Shown: positions 10,785-21,232 of the stretch, in pieces
Position numbering within the stretch: position 1 is the stretch's first letter
Layout of the letters: each line of letters starts with the position of its first letter
Assembly (NCBI RefSeq): GCF_036108815.1
Contig: NZ_CP107985.1
Coordinates: 744,001 to 808,000, forward strand
DNA from: Streptomyces sp. NBC_00353
Lineage (GTDB): Bacteria > Actinomycetota > Actinomycetes > Streptomycetales > Streptomycetaceae
Length of the DNA stretch: 64,000 bases
Direction of reading: 5' to 3'
The notes under the pieces: generated by a model
Databases searched by the model: none
Told to the model about the DNA's origin: nothing
What the model saw: the letters and a program-made list of their open reading frames with translations, nothing else
Position numbers and translations under genes: made by a program

Positions 10785-13567
10785 CGCATATCTCCTGCCC
10801 TGAGTTCAGTGATCGATCCGCGGCGCCCTGCCCACCAGGCCTGTCCGGCGGCCACCGCCCCCGCCAGCGCCACCACACCCAACGCGGGCAATGCCAGCGA
10901 CCACGCGTCGGCACGCAACGAGACATCGGCCTCGGACGCGAGGCCGGGAACGGAAGCGAGCGACAATTGGGTCAGATCCACTCCCGGTGCCAGCAGCCAA
11001 ACCGTTGCCCAGCCCACCAGGAGGCCGCCCAGAGCGGCCACGGCCGCCTGCGGCAACGCCTCCAGAAGAAGGAGCCGGCGGCCCTGTCGACGAGTGAGGC
11101 CCATGGTGCGCAACCTGGCCAGTAGAGCGGTCCGTTCCGGCGCGGACTGGAGCAGCGAGAGCAGCAGCGCCAGCACGGCGTAGCCCGCACCCGCAACGAT
11201 CGCCGCCGCGTAGATCCGTTCGGTCCCGGTCTGTAGGGACGAGTCGGCGAACGAGGCTCGCACCTCGCTGCGCAGCTGCACGTTGACATCCTCTCCTCCG
11301 GCGCGTGCGGCTGCCTGCAGCGCTCTACCGTCCAGCTCGTCACCAGAGGCCAGGAGGACCGTGGTCGCGACACGTTGTCTCAGCTTGGAGGCATCTACGA
11401 GGAGGAATTCGGGTACCGCGACGGCCGGCATGCGGCTGCGCACCGCAACCACCCGGACGGTGAAGTCTCCGGCTGCCAGCCGGATCAGCTGCGGTTCGCG
11501 GCCAAGCGTCTCGGCTACGCCTGGCGAGGCGATCGCGTTCAGGACACCAGCCCTCTTCGCGCCCGGGCTCTCCTGACGTACTCGGTCGGGGAACGTGTCG
11601 GACCCCAGTTCGCGGGTGATCCGTGCGTAGGACTGCGGTTCCACCCCGACCAGCGCAGGGGACATATCACCCTTGATCGGGTGGGCTCGGGGCAGGTCGA
11701 ACGTGGGTCCGATCCACACACGGGTAACCATCCGGACCCCGGGGACGTCCCGCACCGCCTGCTCGAGGCCGTCCGGGAGGGTCCCCGTCCCGGACGGGCC
11801 CGGGCGGGAGATCCTTGCGTCCGCGCCGACCGTCAGCAGCGCGGCGTGGTCCCGTGCGTCGGCGACCCCCGACAGCACAGCGCCTCCGAACGCCGCCGTG
11901 GTGAGGGCGATCAGCAGCGCCAGCAATGGCAGGACACCTGTCGCCGAGGACCGGCCCGCCCGAGCCAGCGACAGGAAGCCGAGTGCTCCGCGCAGCCGTC
12001 CGGCCGGTCGGGCCGCCCACCGCAGGGGCAGGGGGTACAGCCGTGCGAGCACCAGTGCCGCGATCAGCCCGACCAGCACCGGGCCCGCGCTCACCAAGTG
12101 GTCGCCCGAGTCGCTCGTGCCGCGGCGGCGGAGGGTCACCACGGCACCTACGGCGAGGAGCAGCAGGCTCAGTTCGGCGACGGTGCGCCGGCGGCCGGGC
12201 CGGGCCTTGACGGCGTCGGCTCGCTCCGCGCGGATCCGGGGCCTGCGGTGCAGCGCAAGCGCACAGACCGGCAGCGCCAGGCAGGCGAGCACCGTGACCG
12301 CCACTACCCCCACGACTGCCGGCACCATCCGTCCTTCGGGCACCGACAGGATCGCGGCCACCAGGCCGGCGCCGGATGCCGGCAGGGCGACGACGACCGA
12401 CTCGATGAGCAGCCTGCCCCCGATGCCGCGCAGCGACCCACCACGCGCCCGGAGCAGCGCCAGCTCGGCGCCGCGCCGTGCGGCCGACAACCCACCGGTC
12501 ATCGCCAAGGTCACTGCCGCTACCGTGCCGGTCCCGATCGCTGCCACCGCCACGACGGGGCGAACTGCGGAGCGCATCTCCATGTGGGACGCGAGGATGT
12601 CGTCCATGTCGGTGGTCAAGGAGGCGTGCCGGCCGACCGCTTCCTTGAGGCGGAGTAGATCCGGTCCGCTCTCGAGCGAGGCCACACGGTCGCTGAGGAG
12701 GGGAAGCTGTTGAGCCGTCAGCCCCGTGACGTCCGGCGCGATGCGCCAGTAGGCATGCGGCTCGCCGAGGGTGCCCAGCAGCGCGGGCGCCGCCTCGGGG
12801 GCGATGAGCAGCCCCGCGTTCCAGTACACGCGCGGAGGTCGACCGCCCTTGGAGGCCAAGCCAGGGTTGCGCAGAATCTGGTCGGCCGACCAGTAGTTGC
12901 CCTTGGGCCGTATGGGGTCGACGATGCCTGTGATGCGCACGGCCAGAGCTTGACTGCCTGACGTGCCGATGTGCACCAGGGAGCCTACGTGCATCCGCAT
13001 CACTTTGGCCGTTGCGGTCGTCACGACGGCCTCGAGCTCCTTCGTCAGGCCGGCCGCGGCGGTCGGCAGCCGTCCTGTGCGGATGGTGGAGTGATGGGCG
13101 AGTCCGGCCTGTGCGGCGAGGGTGAACTCGGGCGGGAGCCCATCGGGACGCGGCAGCCAGGCTTCCTGGCCGACCTGAAACTCGGTGGTCTGGACGCCGT
13201 ACGCGGACTGCGTCGTGTCGGCGCGTACCGGTGCGGGCAGGAGCGGCAGAACCTTGCGGTACGCGGCCGCGATCACCTGTGGGCGCAGTGCGTCTTCCCT
13301 GGCGGACTGCGGAAGTTCGAGGCCGGGTTGCGGCGTGGTCAGCTCCAGCGTGCTGCGGGCCGGGCGCGCGCCGGAGAGGTCCTGTCGCAGGCTGCTGGAC
13401 TCGTTGGTGTCGACGGCTCGCGGGAACGCGGCGGCCATGAAGGCCGTGAGCAGGACAAGGGCAGCGAAGGCGAGTGCGGAGCCGGGCGCGGTGCGCAACC
13501 GTGTCCTGGTCCATGGCGCGATCGGTCGCTGAGGTGTGATGTGCGGGCCGCCCGTACGGGTGGTCAT
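10781..13567 (-). CDS. FtsX-like ABC transporter permease
   Basis: A 928-aa inner-membrane permease. I place the start at ATG 13567 because GGGAG lies 9 bases upstream; the ATG at 13576 would touch the SD sequence. There is one N-terminal membrane segment (LAFAALVLLTAF), a large extracytoplasmic region of about 280 residues, then membrane-segment blocks around 350-470 and 520-600, and a final FtsX block at the C-terminus (YAVLALLLSLLQSAPERTA, then GLTRRQGRRLLLLEALP). This is a duplicated-FtsX architecture like that of MacB/LolCE permeases in actinomycetes. It begins one base after the stop of the upstream permease and overlaps the downstream ATPase gene. Substrate unknown; peptide or lipid export is likely. 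Confidence 0.88.
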
Positions 13568-13568
13568 C

Positions 13569-16500
13569 TCAGGCATCTCCCTGGTGGCGCAGCGTCCCTG
13601 CGGGTTCGGCGCGGCGCAGAGCGGTGACGGCAACGGTCAGCAGCGGCAGAAAGGCGACCCCGGCCAGCAGCAAGGTCACGTGGGACAGGGGTAGTTCGAC
13701 CAGAATGTCGGGGGTCGGCCGGGTGGCGCTTCCGGTGAGGACGATCAGCGGCACCACCGCGCGGGTCAGTGCCGTCCCCAGGGCGGCGCCGGCCAACAGC
13801 GCCACGGCGATCAGTACGCTCTGCTCGGCAGCGACCGCCCAGGCAAGTCGACGTCGCGATGCGCCCAGGGCGTTCAGAACGGCCAGCTCTGCGGAGCGTT
13901 CGCGCAGAGAGCCGACTGCGCCGACGGCGAACCCGATCGCGGCGAGCACCGCGGCCGCGAGCGCGACGGCCGGCAGTGCCTGGCGCGGCCCTGCACCGAG
14001 CGGGTCGTCGAACAGTTGCTCGGCGACCTCGTCGCGCACCAGAACATCGGCCGGATCGGCATTGGGCCGCGAGCGCAACGCGTCAGCAACCGCGGCGGTC
14101 TTCCCGGGAGCGGCTCTCAGCCACCATTCGGTGGGGGCGGGCGGGGCGCTCCCACGACGGACGAACAGGTCGTTGACGGCACGGAGGTCCAGCAGCAACG
14201 CACCGCCGTCGGTGTCCGTGCCGCCCGACCCTGTGGTGGAGGTGGATTCGCCGGATCCGTCCGGGGCAGTGGCGTTCGCTTCGGGGCCAGTGGTCGGCAG
14301 CTGCCGTACGGTCCCGACGACCTTCACCCGCACGTCCTCGCCGGCCAGGGTGACGTCGACGCTCTGGCCCAGCCGCGCGCCCGCCGCGCGCAGGAACGCG
14401 TCCGTCGCGATCGCGGCGAGCTGCCGGGGAGGGGCGGGCCGCTCGGCTGTGAGGCGGAGCTCCGTGCTCTCCATAGGGGGATACGGAGCATCCTTGTCCA
14501 CTGTCGATGCAACGCGGTACGCAACGGTCAGCGGTCGCGCCGCCGAAGGCCGCCATGCCGCCGGCGGCTGCGCAATGCCGTCCAGAGTGCCGGTGCTGCT
14601 GCCCTGCCAGCGCAGCCCGTTCGGTACGGCGACTGCACGCGACCTCGCGCGGTCCGGGCCCTGGGCGAGCACCTGCTCCACGCTGAAGCGCAGGTTGCTG
14701 TTCATGCCCGGCAGCACTTGGCCGTCCAGCCTCAGCCCTGTGATCGTCAGGGGCCCCACAGGGGCAGCGCGCCTGCCCCCGCCGGTTTTGTCCAGATCCA
14801 GGGTGCGTGCGTGGACCGCGCCGTCAGCCGCGACCGTTCCTGCGGGCAGCCTGTGCACCAGCCCGTAGCCGTCTTCCACCACCACGGTGGCTGTGGCAAC
14901 GAATCCCTTCGGCGCCGATTTCGTCCGCTCGTCATGAAGGCGCAGACGGAGGGTGATCCGGCTGGTGCCGTCGGGCAGCACAAGACCCGGCCGGGCGTCG
15001 GCCTCGTGGGAGCGGACGGCGGCCAGCAGCCGACCGGCCTTCCCGTCGGCCTGGTCCTCTCGCAACAGCAAGTGCTGTTCCGCATGTGCGGTGTCCAGAG
15101 CCAGCACGGTGGCGACGCGGTTACCCGACAAGCCAAGTGCGGTGCGGTGGGCGGGCGCGGCGGCCAGGACTCCTGGCTGGGACGCGTACTGACCGGCGTC
15201 ACCGGGGCTGACGAGATCGTTGTCCCGTACCCGGATCGAGGCCCCGACACGGAAGTCGGCCTGATCGCCCTGCGAGCGGTCCCAGGAGGCGCTCTGCCCG
15301 ATGGCCAGCATGCCCATCGACACCGCGAGCACCAACAGCAGGACCGGCCCTGCGCCGCGTTGTGGTCGACGGCTGAACTGCCAAGCGGCAAGTGCGGCGG
15401 GCAGCTTGTGTCCGCCTGCCACCCTGCGCTCGACGAACCGCGCAGCGGGCGGCATCAGACGGAGGATGAGTACCGTGCCCGCCAGCAACGCCAGCGCGGG
15501 CGTGGCGACCAGCAACGGATCGACGCCCAGTCGACCGCTCCGGTCATCACTGAGTACGCCTGTGCCGGAGTGCGACGTCTGCCGGTTCAGTTGCCAGTAC
15601 GCCACAGCGGCGACGGCCAACAGCGCGATGTCCGCTCCTGCACGCAGCGGTGCGGGCAGCGCTGTGGCCCGACCTGGGCGCCGGCCGGCGCCGGCTGACA
15701 CGGCGGGTGCCACCACCGCCACGGCACAGCACACCGCGACCAGACCCGCCACCAGCCAGACGGAAGGTCCCGCGGCGTCATCGAATCGCAACCCGATGCG
15801 GCCGAGCGAAGAACGTTCCACCAGCTGTCGGGAGAGCGGTCCCGCGAGCAGTGGTGCGCACAGGGCCGCCGGGAGGGCCAGCAGCACCGCCTCCAGTGCG
15901 GCGAGGCCCGTGATCCGGCGGCGCGAACCTCCGCGGGCCCGCAGCAGATCGGTCTCCCCGGCCCGCTCGCTGCTCAGCAGGCGAGCGACCAGCATCAGCG
16001 CGCACGCAGCCAGCACCACCAGCTGCACTGCGACGATCACCAGAGTGGAGCGGGACACCGTCAGTGTGCGCTCAGCCTGCACAAGTACCGTTGGCAGGCC
16101 GGTGCGTACGGTGATCGACCCGGCGAACACCGGGTCCTTGCGCAGCGCAGTGGATCCGCGTTCGGCAGCGGATCGCAGTGCTGCGATCCGTTCGGTGCCG
16201 AGCCCGCGGAAGTCGGCCGTGGCCAACCAGGCAGTGGCCCCCTGCGCTGTCCGAGGCGAGGCGAGCACGGACGGATCGGCCATCAGCGGCCCGTACGTGG
16301 TGAAGGCAAGGGTCCGCACCCCGCGCCCGCCAAGACTGTCCAGCTGCCAGTACGGGTCGGTCGTGTCGGCGGCCCGGTACAAGCCGGTAATGCGTATGTC
16401 CACCGGCTTGTCCGACACCCGGTCGGCAAGCGTCAAGTGGGCACCCGGCCGGAGACTCAGTTGTTTCGCGGCCGCCTCGGGGAGGGCGACCGGGAGAGGC

Positions 16501-16937
16501 TCCGCCGCTGTCCCGACGGGCCCGGGCAGCGTTCCCTCGACGAGTTCGATCCGCGACCGGTCCAGCACCGCGAACTCCGTGAGGTCGGGGAGCTCGGCCC
16601 CGGCCGCCGCACCCGTCAGCTCCCGCGGCAGCGCATAGGACCCCGAGCGCTCGAGGTCATGCACCGTGACCGGCAGTCCGTCGAAGGTCTGCCGTGCGCC
16701 CCGCTCCACGGCCACCGCGGCCGCGTGCCGCCGATCGGACGGGACGTGCGCGCTGACGACGAGAGCGGCGGCCCCCGCATCCCGGTGGCCGAGACTGTGT
16801 TGCAACGCGGCTTTGCCCACGGCGCCGGAGAACGCAACAAGCACGGCAAGGACGCACGTAGTCAGCAGAACAGCCAGCAGGGAAGCTGCCAGGAGCAGAC
16901 GGTGGGCTCTGATACGTAGAAGAATGAACGCCGTCAC
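13569..16937 (-). CDS. FtsX-like ABC transporter permease, large
   Basis: A 1122-aa permease, first gene of a three-gene operon. The GTG at 16937 has AGGAAG about 6 bases upstream and leads straight into a membrane segment (LLLAASLLAVLLTTCVLAVL); longer in-frame starts add low-complexity sequence. An extracytoplasmic domain of about 250 residues is followed by clusters of membrane helices near 300-480 and 540-600, a second long extracytoplasmic domain, and three or four C-terminal helices containing LNALGASRRRLAWAVAAEQS, the FtsX signature region. It probably forms a heterodimer with the 928-aa permease. A divergent second ATPase gene lies 343 bases away. Confidence 0.88.
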   Translation of the reverse strand: MTAFILLRIRAHRLLLAASLLAVLLTTCVLAVLVAFSGAVGKAALQHSLGHRDAGAAALVVSAHVPSDRRHAAAVAVERGARQTFDGLPVTVHDLERSGSYALPRELTGAAAGAELPDLTEFAVLDRSRIELVEGTLPGPVGTAAEPLPVALPEAAAKQLSLRPGAHLTLADRVSDKPVDIRITGLYRAADTTDPYWQLDSLGGRGVRTLAFTTYGPLMADPSVLASPRTAQGATAWLATADFRGLGTERIAALRSAAERGSTALRKDPVFAGSITVRTGLPTVLVQAERTLTVSRSTLVIVAVQLVVLAACALMLVARLLSSERAGETDLLRARGGSRRRITGLAALEAVLLALPAALCAPLLAGPLSRQLVERSSLGRIGLRFDDAAGPSVWLVAGLVAVCCAVAVVAPAVSAGAGRRPGRATALPAPLRAGADIALLAVAAVAYWQLNRQTSHSGTGVLSDDRSGRLGVDPLLVATPALALLAGTVLILRLMPPAARFVERRVAGGHKLPAALAAWQFSRRPQRGAGPVLLLVLAVSMGMLAIGQSASWDRSQGDQADFRVGASIRVRDNDLVSPGDAGQYASQPGVLAAAPAHRTALGLSGNRVATVLALDTAHAEQHLLLREDQADGKAGRLLAAVRSHEADARPGLVLPDGTSRITLRLRLHDERTKSAPKGFVATATVVVEDGYGLVHRLPAGTVAADGAVHARTLDLDKTGGGRRAAPVGPLTITGLRLDGQVLPGMNSNLRFSVEQVLAQGPDRARSRAVAVPNGLRWQGSSTGTLDGIAQPPAAWRPSAARPLTVAYRVASTVDKDAPYPPMESTELRLTAERPAPPRQLAAIATDAFLRAAGARLGQSVDVTLAGEDVRVKVVGTVRQLPTTGPEANATAPDGSGESTSTTGSGGTDTDGGALLLDLRAVNDLFVRRGSAPPAPTEWWLRAAPGKTAAVADALRSRPNADPADVLVRDEVAEQLFDDPLGAGPRQALPAVALAAAVLAAIGFAVGAVGSLRERSAELAVLNALGASRRRLAWAVAAEQSVLIAVALLAGAALGTALTRAVVPLIVLTGSATRPTPDILVELPLSHVTLLLAGVAFLPLLTVAVTALRRAEPAGTLRHQGDA

Positions 16938-17280
16938 ACTGCTTCCTGCCTCTTCCCTCAGGACCGGACCACGTTTTGTCGCACGGAAACATAACATGTG
17001 ACACTGGACAGGAAACGGTTGAGTGTTCAAGACTCGTGCGATCGCGATCTGAACCTGTACGGGGCCGGCAACCGTGTCCGCTCCCCCGCAGGCGACGACG
17101 CTTGAGCTGCGAACGAGGCCTTCTCGGCCACCCCAACCTCCGCCGCTCGGAGGCACGGCCTGCTCTCCATGGGGCCCTGCCACGATCAATTCCGAACAGG
17201 CACCGTAGGCGTGGTTGGCACCGTGCACCGTCGCGGTTCCTGCCCCAGACCGGGACACCGCATCAGGACAGGAGATCCGC
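16938..17280. promoter_or_regulatory. Divergent promoter region of the ABC export locus
   Basis: This 343-base region separates the leftward permease operon from the rightward ATPase gene and must hold both promoters. I cannot assign -35/-10 elements with confidence. A regulator gene is not adjacent. Confidence 0.4.
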
Positions 17281-18051
17281 ATGTCGAGGAGCTCGAGTGG
17301 GAGCACGACCGACAGCTCGGCCGCCGCGCCGGCGCTGCGCGGCAACGGTCAGGCCGGTGTGGAGGAGCCCGCCCGCGCGTCGATAGTCCGCGTCGAGAAC
17401 CTGCACCGCTCGTACGGCAGCGGCGCCGCGGCCGTGCATGCCCTGCGCGGGGTGTCCTTCGAGATCCCGCGGGGCGAGCTCGTCGCGCTGAAGGGCCGGT
17501 CCGGGTCCGGCAAGACCACGCTGCTCAATCTGGTCGGCGGCCTCGACAGCCCGGACGAGGGCCGCATCACCGTCGACGACACGGACCTCGCCGAGCTCGG
17601 CGAGGACGGCCTGCTGGCGCTACGCCGCGACCGCGTCGGCTTCATCTTCCAGTCCTTCGGTCTGATACCCATCCTCAGCGCTGCCGAGAACGTCGGTGTA
17701 CCGATGCGGCTGCGCAAGATGAGCCCGCGCCGGCGCGAGGGGCGCGTCGCGCTGCTGCTCTCGCTGGTCGGCCTCGCCGACCACGCCGCACAGCGCCCCG
17801 GCGAGCTCTCCGGCGGGCAGCAGCAGCGCGTGGCCATCGCCCGCGCGCTCGCCAACCGCCCGGCGCTGCTGATCGCCGACGAACCGACCGGTCAGCTCGA
17901 CGCGGAGACTGGCCTCGCGGTGATGGAGCTGCTGCGTGCCGTCGTGCGGAGCGAGGGCGTGACCGCGCTGGTGGCCACGCACGACGCTCAGCTGCTGGGC
18001 CTGGCCGACCGGGTGCTCGAACTGAGCGACGGTGTGATCACCGAACACTGA
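17281..18051 (+). CDS. ABC transporter ATP-binding protein (MacB/LolD type)
   Basis: A 256-aa ATPase. ATG 17281 follows CAGGAG at 6 bases. Walker A GRSGSGKTT is at about 72-80, followed by a Q-loop region (GFIFQSFGLIPILSA), signature SGGQQQR, Walker B LLIADEPT and switch His (VATHDAQ). It is close to the 316-aa ATPase in type but lacks the AbrB-like tail. It is divergent from two permeases and has no permease of its own downstream, so it probably serves the same exporter or replaces the other ATPase. A convergent hairpin ends the unit. Confidence 0.9.
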   Translation: MSRSSSGSTTDSSAAAPALRGNGQAGVEEPARASIVRVENLHRSYGSGAAAVHALRGVSFEIPRGELVALKGRSGSGKTTLLNLVGGLDSPDEGRITVDDTDLAELGEDGLLALRRDRVGFIFQSFGLIPILSAAENVGVPMRLRKMSPRRREGRVALLLSLVGLADHAAQRPGELSGGQQQRVAIARALANRPALLIADEPTGQLDAETGLAVMELLRAVVRSEGVTALVATHDAQLLGLADRVLELSDGVITEH

Positions 18052-18183
18052 TCGGCACACGACCAGTCCACTACCGGGATGACAACAACCGTACGGACGT
18101 GAGGAGTTGCGCGCAGCTGCCAGGCCCGGAGCACCGGAACCACTCACGCGGCCGTTTGGAAGACCGCTGTTCACCCACCCTGC

Positions 18184-18207
18184 GCCGGCTCAGGCCGTTG
18201 AGCCGGC
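18184..18207. terminator. Bidirectional hairpin between convergent genes
   Basis: GCCGGCTCA (18184-18192) pairs perfectly with TGAGCCGGC (18199-18207), 6-base loop. It lies between the ends of the ATPase and the hydrolase genes. Confidence 0.6.
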
Positions 18208-18213
18208 GGCTCG

Positions 18214-19152
18214 TCACTCCTCGCTGAGTTCACTGGCTTCCTCGCGCTTCAACGCGAGGAACCCGGTCACCTCGGCGCAGAACTCCTCCGGACGCTCCAG
18301 GTGCGCCATGTGGCCGGTCTCGTCCAGGACCACGAGCTGTGCCTTGGCGATGCTCTGGTGGATCATCCGTGCCCAATGCGGCCCGCAGATGAAGTCATCC
18401 TTGCCGACCAGTACCAACGTGGGGGCCGTGACAGCGGACAGCTCATCGCGGACGTCGAAGGGGTGACCTCCGAACTGGGTGGGCGCGGCATACATCCGCA
18501 GCGACTGTCGGGCGGGCCCGAACTCCTGCTCACGACCCCAGTAGTCGTAGAAGTAGGCCGGCGTGATCTTGCGCAGTACGGCAGTCGTGCCGTCGTCGGT
18601 CAGCTGGTCGAGCCGAGTGGTGAGAGCGGCGACGTAACCGGCTACCTCGGGGTGTTCGTCGATGTGGCGCTGCACAAATCGTTCCAGGTTGGCGACTGCG
18701 GCCGACCAGAACCCCTCGCCCGTCACCGGCGAGGTGTCGTACAGGACCAGAGCTGCGACTCGCCCCGGGTGGTCGAGGGCGTACCGCTGAACGACGAACC
18801 CTCCGTGTGAGTGGCCGAGCAGCACAACATCCGGCAGCGCGAGGTGCTGGGTCACAGCGTGCAGGAAATGGGTGTATGTGGCCAGGGTGTATTCGCGAGG
18901 ATCGGCCAGGAAGCCGGATGCGCCAGTTCCGACAGGCTCGATATAGACCATGGTCAGGCTGCGCTCGAGCAGAGGCATACGCAGATATTCCCAGCTGATG
19001 CCGGGTCCACCGGAGTGGGCGATGCACACCGGGCCGGTGCCCGCGACGTGGTACCGCTGTTCGATGCGCGCCGATCCGTGCCGGACGGTGATCGTGTGAG
19101 TGCCGGGGGCGAGCGGCGACGTAGGGTCTTCGGGAGGGCAGGGAAGAGCCAT
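18214..19152 (-). CDS. Alpha/beta hydrolase, proline iminopeptidase-like
   Basis: About 312 aa. The oxyanion motif HSGGPG is near residue 35, the nucleophile elbow is GHSHGG, and the acid and base are likely the Asp in VGKDDF and the His in ETGHMAHLE. This order and the HGGPG-like motif are typical of the proline iminopeptidase/tricorn F1 group of hydrolases; the natural substrate cannot be read from sequence. The start is uncertain: ATG 19152 precedes the conserved region, and longer in-frame starts reach 19194, but none has a good SD. No signal peptide, so cytoplasmic. Confidence 0.85.
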   Translation of the reverse strand: MALPCPPEDPTSPLAPGTHTITVRHGSARIEQRYHVAGTGPVCIAHSGGPGISWEYLRMPLLERSLTMVYIEPVGTGASGFLADPREYTLATYTHFLHAVTQHLALPDVVLLGHSHGGFVVQRYALDHPGRVAALVLYDTSPVTGEGFWSAAVANLERFVQRHIDEHPEVAGYVAALTTRLDQLTDDGTTAVLRKITPAYFYDYWGREQEFGPARQSLRMYAAPTQFGGHPFDVRDELSAVTAPTLVLVGKDDFICGPHWARMIHQSIAKAQLVVLDETGHMAHLERPEEFCAEVTGFLALKREEASELSEE

Positions 19153-19476
19153 GGGCTCAGGAGAAACGTTCACACTTCCCAGATGTTGCATCAAGAACAG
19201 TGACCACTCAAGACATTGTGATGCTCGTCATCACCATGTCTACCCGGCTTGCGATCTACCCAGCTTGCAGGAACTGAGTCATCGCGTACATGCAACTGAT
19301 GCCCGTTTCCTACTGGTTCAGGGGCGTGCGGCGATCGAGTCACGGTAGGCAGTGGACCGACCGGTCGTGGACAGCATCCGTCGTCGGTGGAAGAAGTGAC
19401 ACTGTCACCCAACAACTGTTCACCAGCGGTCGTGGGCATGTGTGGGGTGAAGAAAAGCTTTGGTAGTCTGATCACA

Positions 19477-19525
19477 GCGTTTCGGACGCCAAGCGCACGA
19501 TCCCCCGTGAGGGCGTCCGAAACGC
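19477..19525. repeat. Perfect 14-bp inverted repeat with 21-base loop
   Basis: GCGTTTCGGACGCC (19477-19490) is the exact reverse complement of 19512-19525. It lies alone in a 720-base gene-free stretch (19153-19872), more than 300 bases from either flanking gene start. It could be an operator pair, a terminator of a lost gene, or an RNA hairpin. Nothing else is recognisable in this stretch. Confidence 0.55.
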
Positions 19526-19872
19526 GTTGACATCCACGGCCCACCCGAGGGGTGAGGTCGCACTTTGCGCGATCCACGGGGACGACGGCAGTGAACCACC
19601 GGGCCGCTCGCCCCCCGAGGCCGGCCGGCACGAAGCGCCTTCCTCGGCACTCGGTTCCGGTTATTCGGGATTTACGTCATCATGACCGGCTCCTGGTCTC
19701 AGCCCTCCTGCCCGCAGAATGCCCGTGGCGACGGCGGGTTCCCGCCGTGAAACCGCTTCGGCTTTGGCAGAATCCGGGAGAACCGGCGTATTGATGGTCA
19801 TCGTCACATGAACAGACCGACTCGGGACATCAGCGGTCTGCACGACTCGAACATGCAATGAATGAGGACACC

Positions 19873-20622
19873 ATGAAGATCGTAGTTATCGGCGGGACCG
19901 GACTCATCGGCGCGAAACTGATCACCAAGCTCAAAGAGCAGGGCCACGATGCGGTTGCCGCCTCTCCGAACACCGGCGTCAATACCATTACCGGCGAAGG
20001 CCTTTCCGAAGCGCTGCGCGGCGCGGACGTGGTGGTCGACGTGACGAATTCACCGTCGTTCGAAGACCAGGCTGTCATGGACTTCTTCACCACATCGACG
20101 GCGCACCTGATCGCTGCGGAGAAGGAAGCGGGCGTCAATCATCACGTCGCCCTCTCCATCGTCGGTGTCGAGCGCCCTTCGGACGGGGGCTATTTCAAGG
20201 CCAAAGCCGCGCAGGAACAGCTGATCCGGGACTCGGGGCTGCCGTACTCGATTGTGCATGCGACGCAATTCTTCGAGTTCCTCGGTGGCATCGCCGACAG
20301 CGCGACCGACGGCGACACCGTCACACTTCCGCCCGTGTCGTTCCAGCCGGTCGCTGCCGATGACGTCGTGGCTGCCGTCGGACGGACGGCAGTCGGCGTG
20401 CCTGTGAACGGCATCGTCGACATCGCCGGACCCGAAATCGGCCGCTTCGACGAAATCGTCGGCCGGGTCCTTCAGAGCCGCAACGACGGCCGAAGGGTCG
20501 TTGCAGACCCGACCGCCCCGTACTTCGGAGCCCACGTCAGCGAGCGATCCCTCATCCCCGAGGGTGACTCCCCCCGTGGCGAAGTCACCCTCGACGCCTG
20601 GCTCGAAGCCTCCGCCAAGTAG
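19873..20622 (+). CDS. NmrA-like atypical SDR / NAD(P)-binding protein
   Basis: A 249-aa Rossmann-fold protein. I choose ATG 19873 because GAGGA lies just upstream and the protein then begins MKIVVIGGTGLIGAKLI with the dinucleotide-binding GGTGLIG at residues 7-13. An ATG five codons earlier is possible. The catalytic Tyr-x3-Lys of classical SDRs is missing, as in the NmrA/atypical-SDR-a group. The conserved downstream segment SIVGVERPSDGGYFKAKAAQ fits that group. Proteins of this type act as redox sensors or reductases. A clear terminator follows, and the gene stands alone. Confidence 0.85.
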   Translation: MKIVVIGGTGLIGAKLITKLKEQGHDAVAASPNTGVNTITGEGLSEALRGADVVVDVTNSPSFEDQAVMDFFTTSTAHLIAAEKEAGVNHHVALSIVGVERPSDGGYFKAKAAQEQLIRDSGLPYSIVHATQFFEFLGGIADSATDGDTVTLPPVSFQPVAADDVVAAVGRTAVGVPVNGIVDIAGPEIGRFDEIVGRVLQSRNDGRRVVADPTAPYFGAHVSERSLIPEGDSPRGEVTLDAWLEASAK

Positions 20623-20640
20623 CCCGCGCCGCAATGTGAA

Positions 20641-20681
20641 GGTGCGGCACTTCCGTGATCGCCCGCCGTGAGTGCCGCACC
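20641..20681 (+). terminator. Hairpin terminator after the SDR gene
   Basis: GGTGCGGCACT (20641-20651) pairs perfectly with AGTGCCGCACC (20671-20681), 19-base loop, starting 18 bases after the stop. Confidence 0.7.
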
Positions 20682-20959
20682 GGATCCGACCTCGGGTTCA
20701 CCACTGGGTCGTTGAGCGCACCATCACTTGACTCCAGGAATCCGACGCTTCCGCGTCCGATGTGACGACGCGACGACATCCACGAGGTCTTCCTCGGCCT
20801 GCCTCAGCACCCACCGATACATCAAACGCTGCGCCTTTGTCAGGACGTCTTATACGGGAGAGATCGGCTGACGAGAGATCGCCAAGTACGGATCGGTGAA
20901 GGCTGAAAAGCCCCGTGCTCGCTGGGCGACAGCAATGCCGGGGCTCGGCAGTTGCCCGG

Positions 20960-21232
20960 TCAGCCGGTTTCGCGAGTTCTGCTGCGGCGTATCGCGAGGC
21001 GGCCGAGAACATAGGTGGCCTTCAGCAGGATGATTCCCAGGACGGTTCCGATGGCCCAGTGCTTCCACGGACCGGACGCCAGTAGAAGTCCGGCGAGGCC
21101 CACGTGAACGGCCACGATCAGCGCGACGATGGCTATGACGCCGAGCGTCACCCGGCGTCGTGGATGACGGACGGTTTTCCCTGCCGGGGCGGGATCACGG
21201 AGTTCAGCCCATTTCGAATGTTCGACCCTCAT
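20960..21232 (-). CDS. Small two-helix membrane protein
   Basis: About 90 aa if started at ATG 21232; an in-frame GTG at 21256 would add 8 residues. The N-terminal 35 residues are polar and basic (MRVEHSKWAELRDPAP, then KTVRHPRRR). Two membrane segments follow (LGVIAIVALIVAVHVGLAGL and HWAIGTVLGIILLKATYVLG), then a basic tail (RRSRTRETG). The basic flanks predict both termini in the cytoplasm. Similar short proteins are common in Streptomyces but have no assigned function. Confidence 0.65.
   Translation of the reverse strand: MRVEHSKWAELRDPAPAGKTVRHPRRRVTLGVIAIVALIVAVHVGLAGLLLASGPWKHWAIGTVLGIILLKATYVLGRLAIRRSRTRETG

Noticed and set aside
13624..15698. Long plus-strand frames opposite the 1122-aa permease
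   Set aside because: Low-complexity Ser/Arg/Ala-rich translations without motifs, while the minus strand encodes clear FtsX domains.
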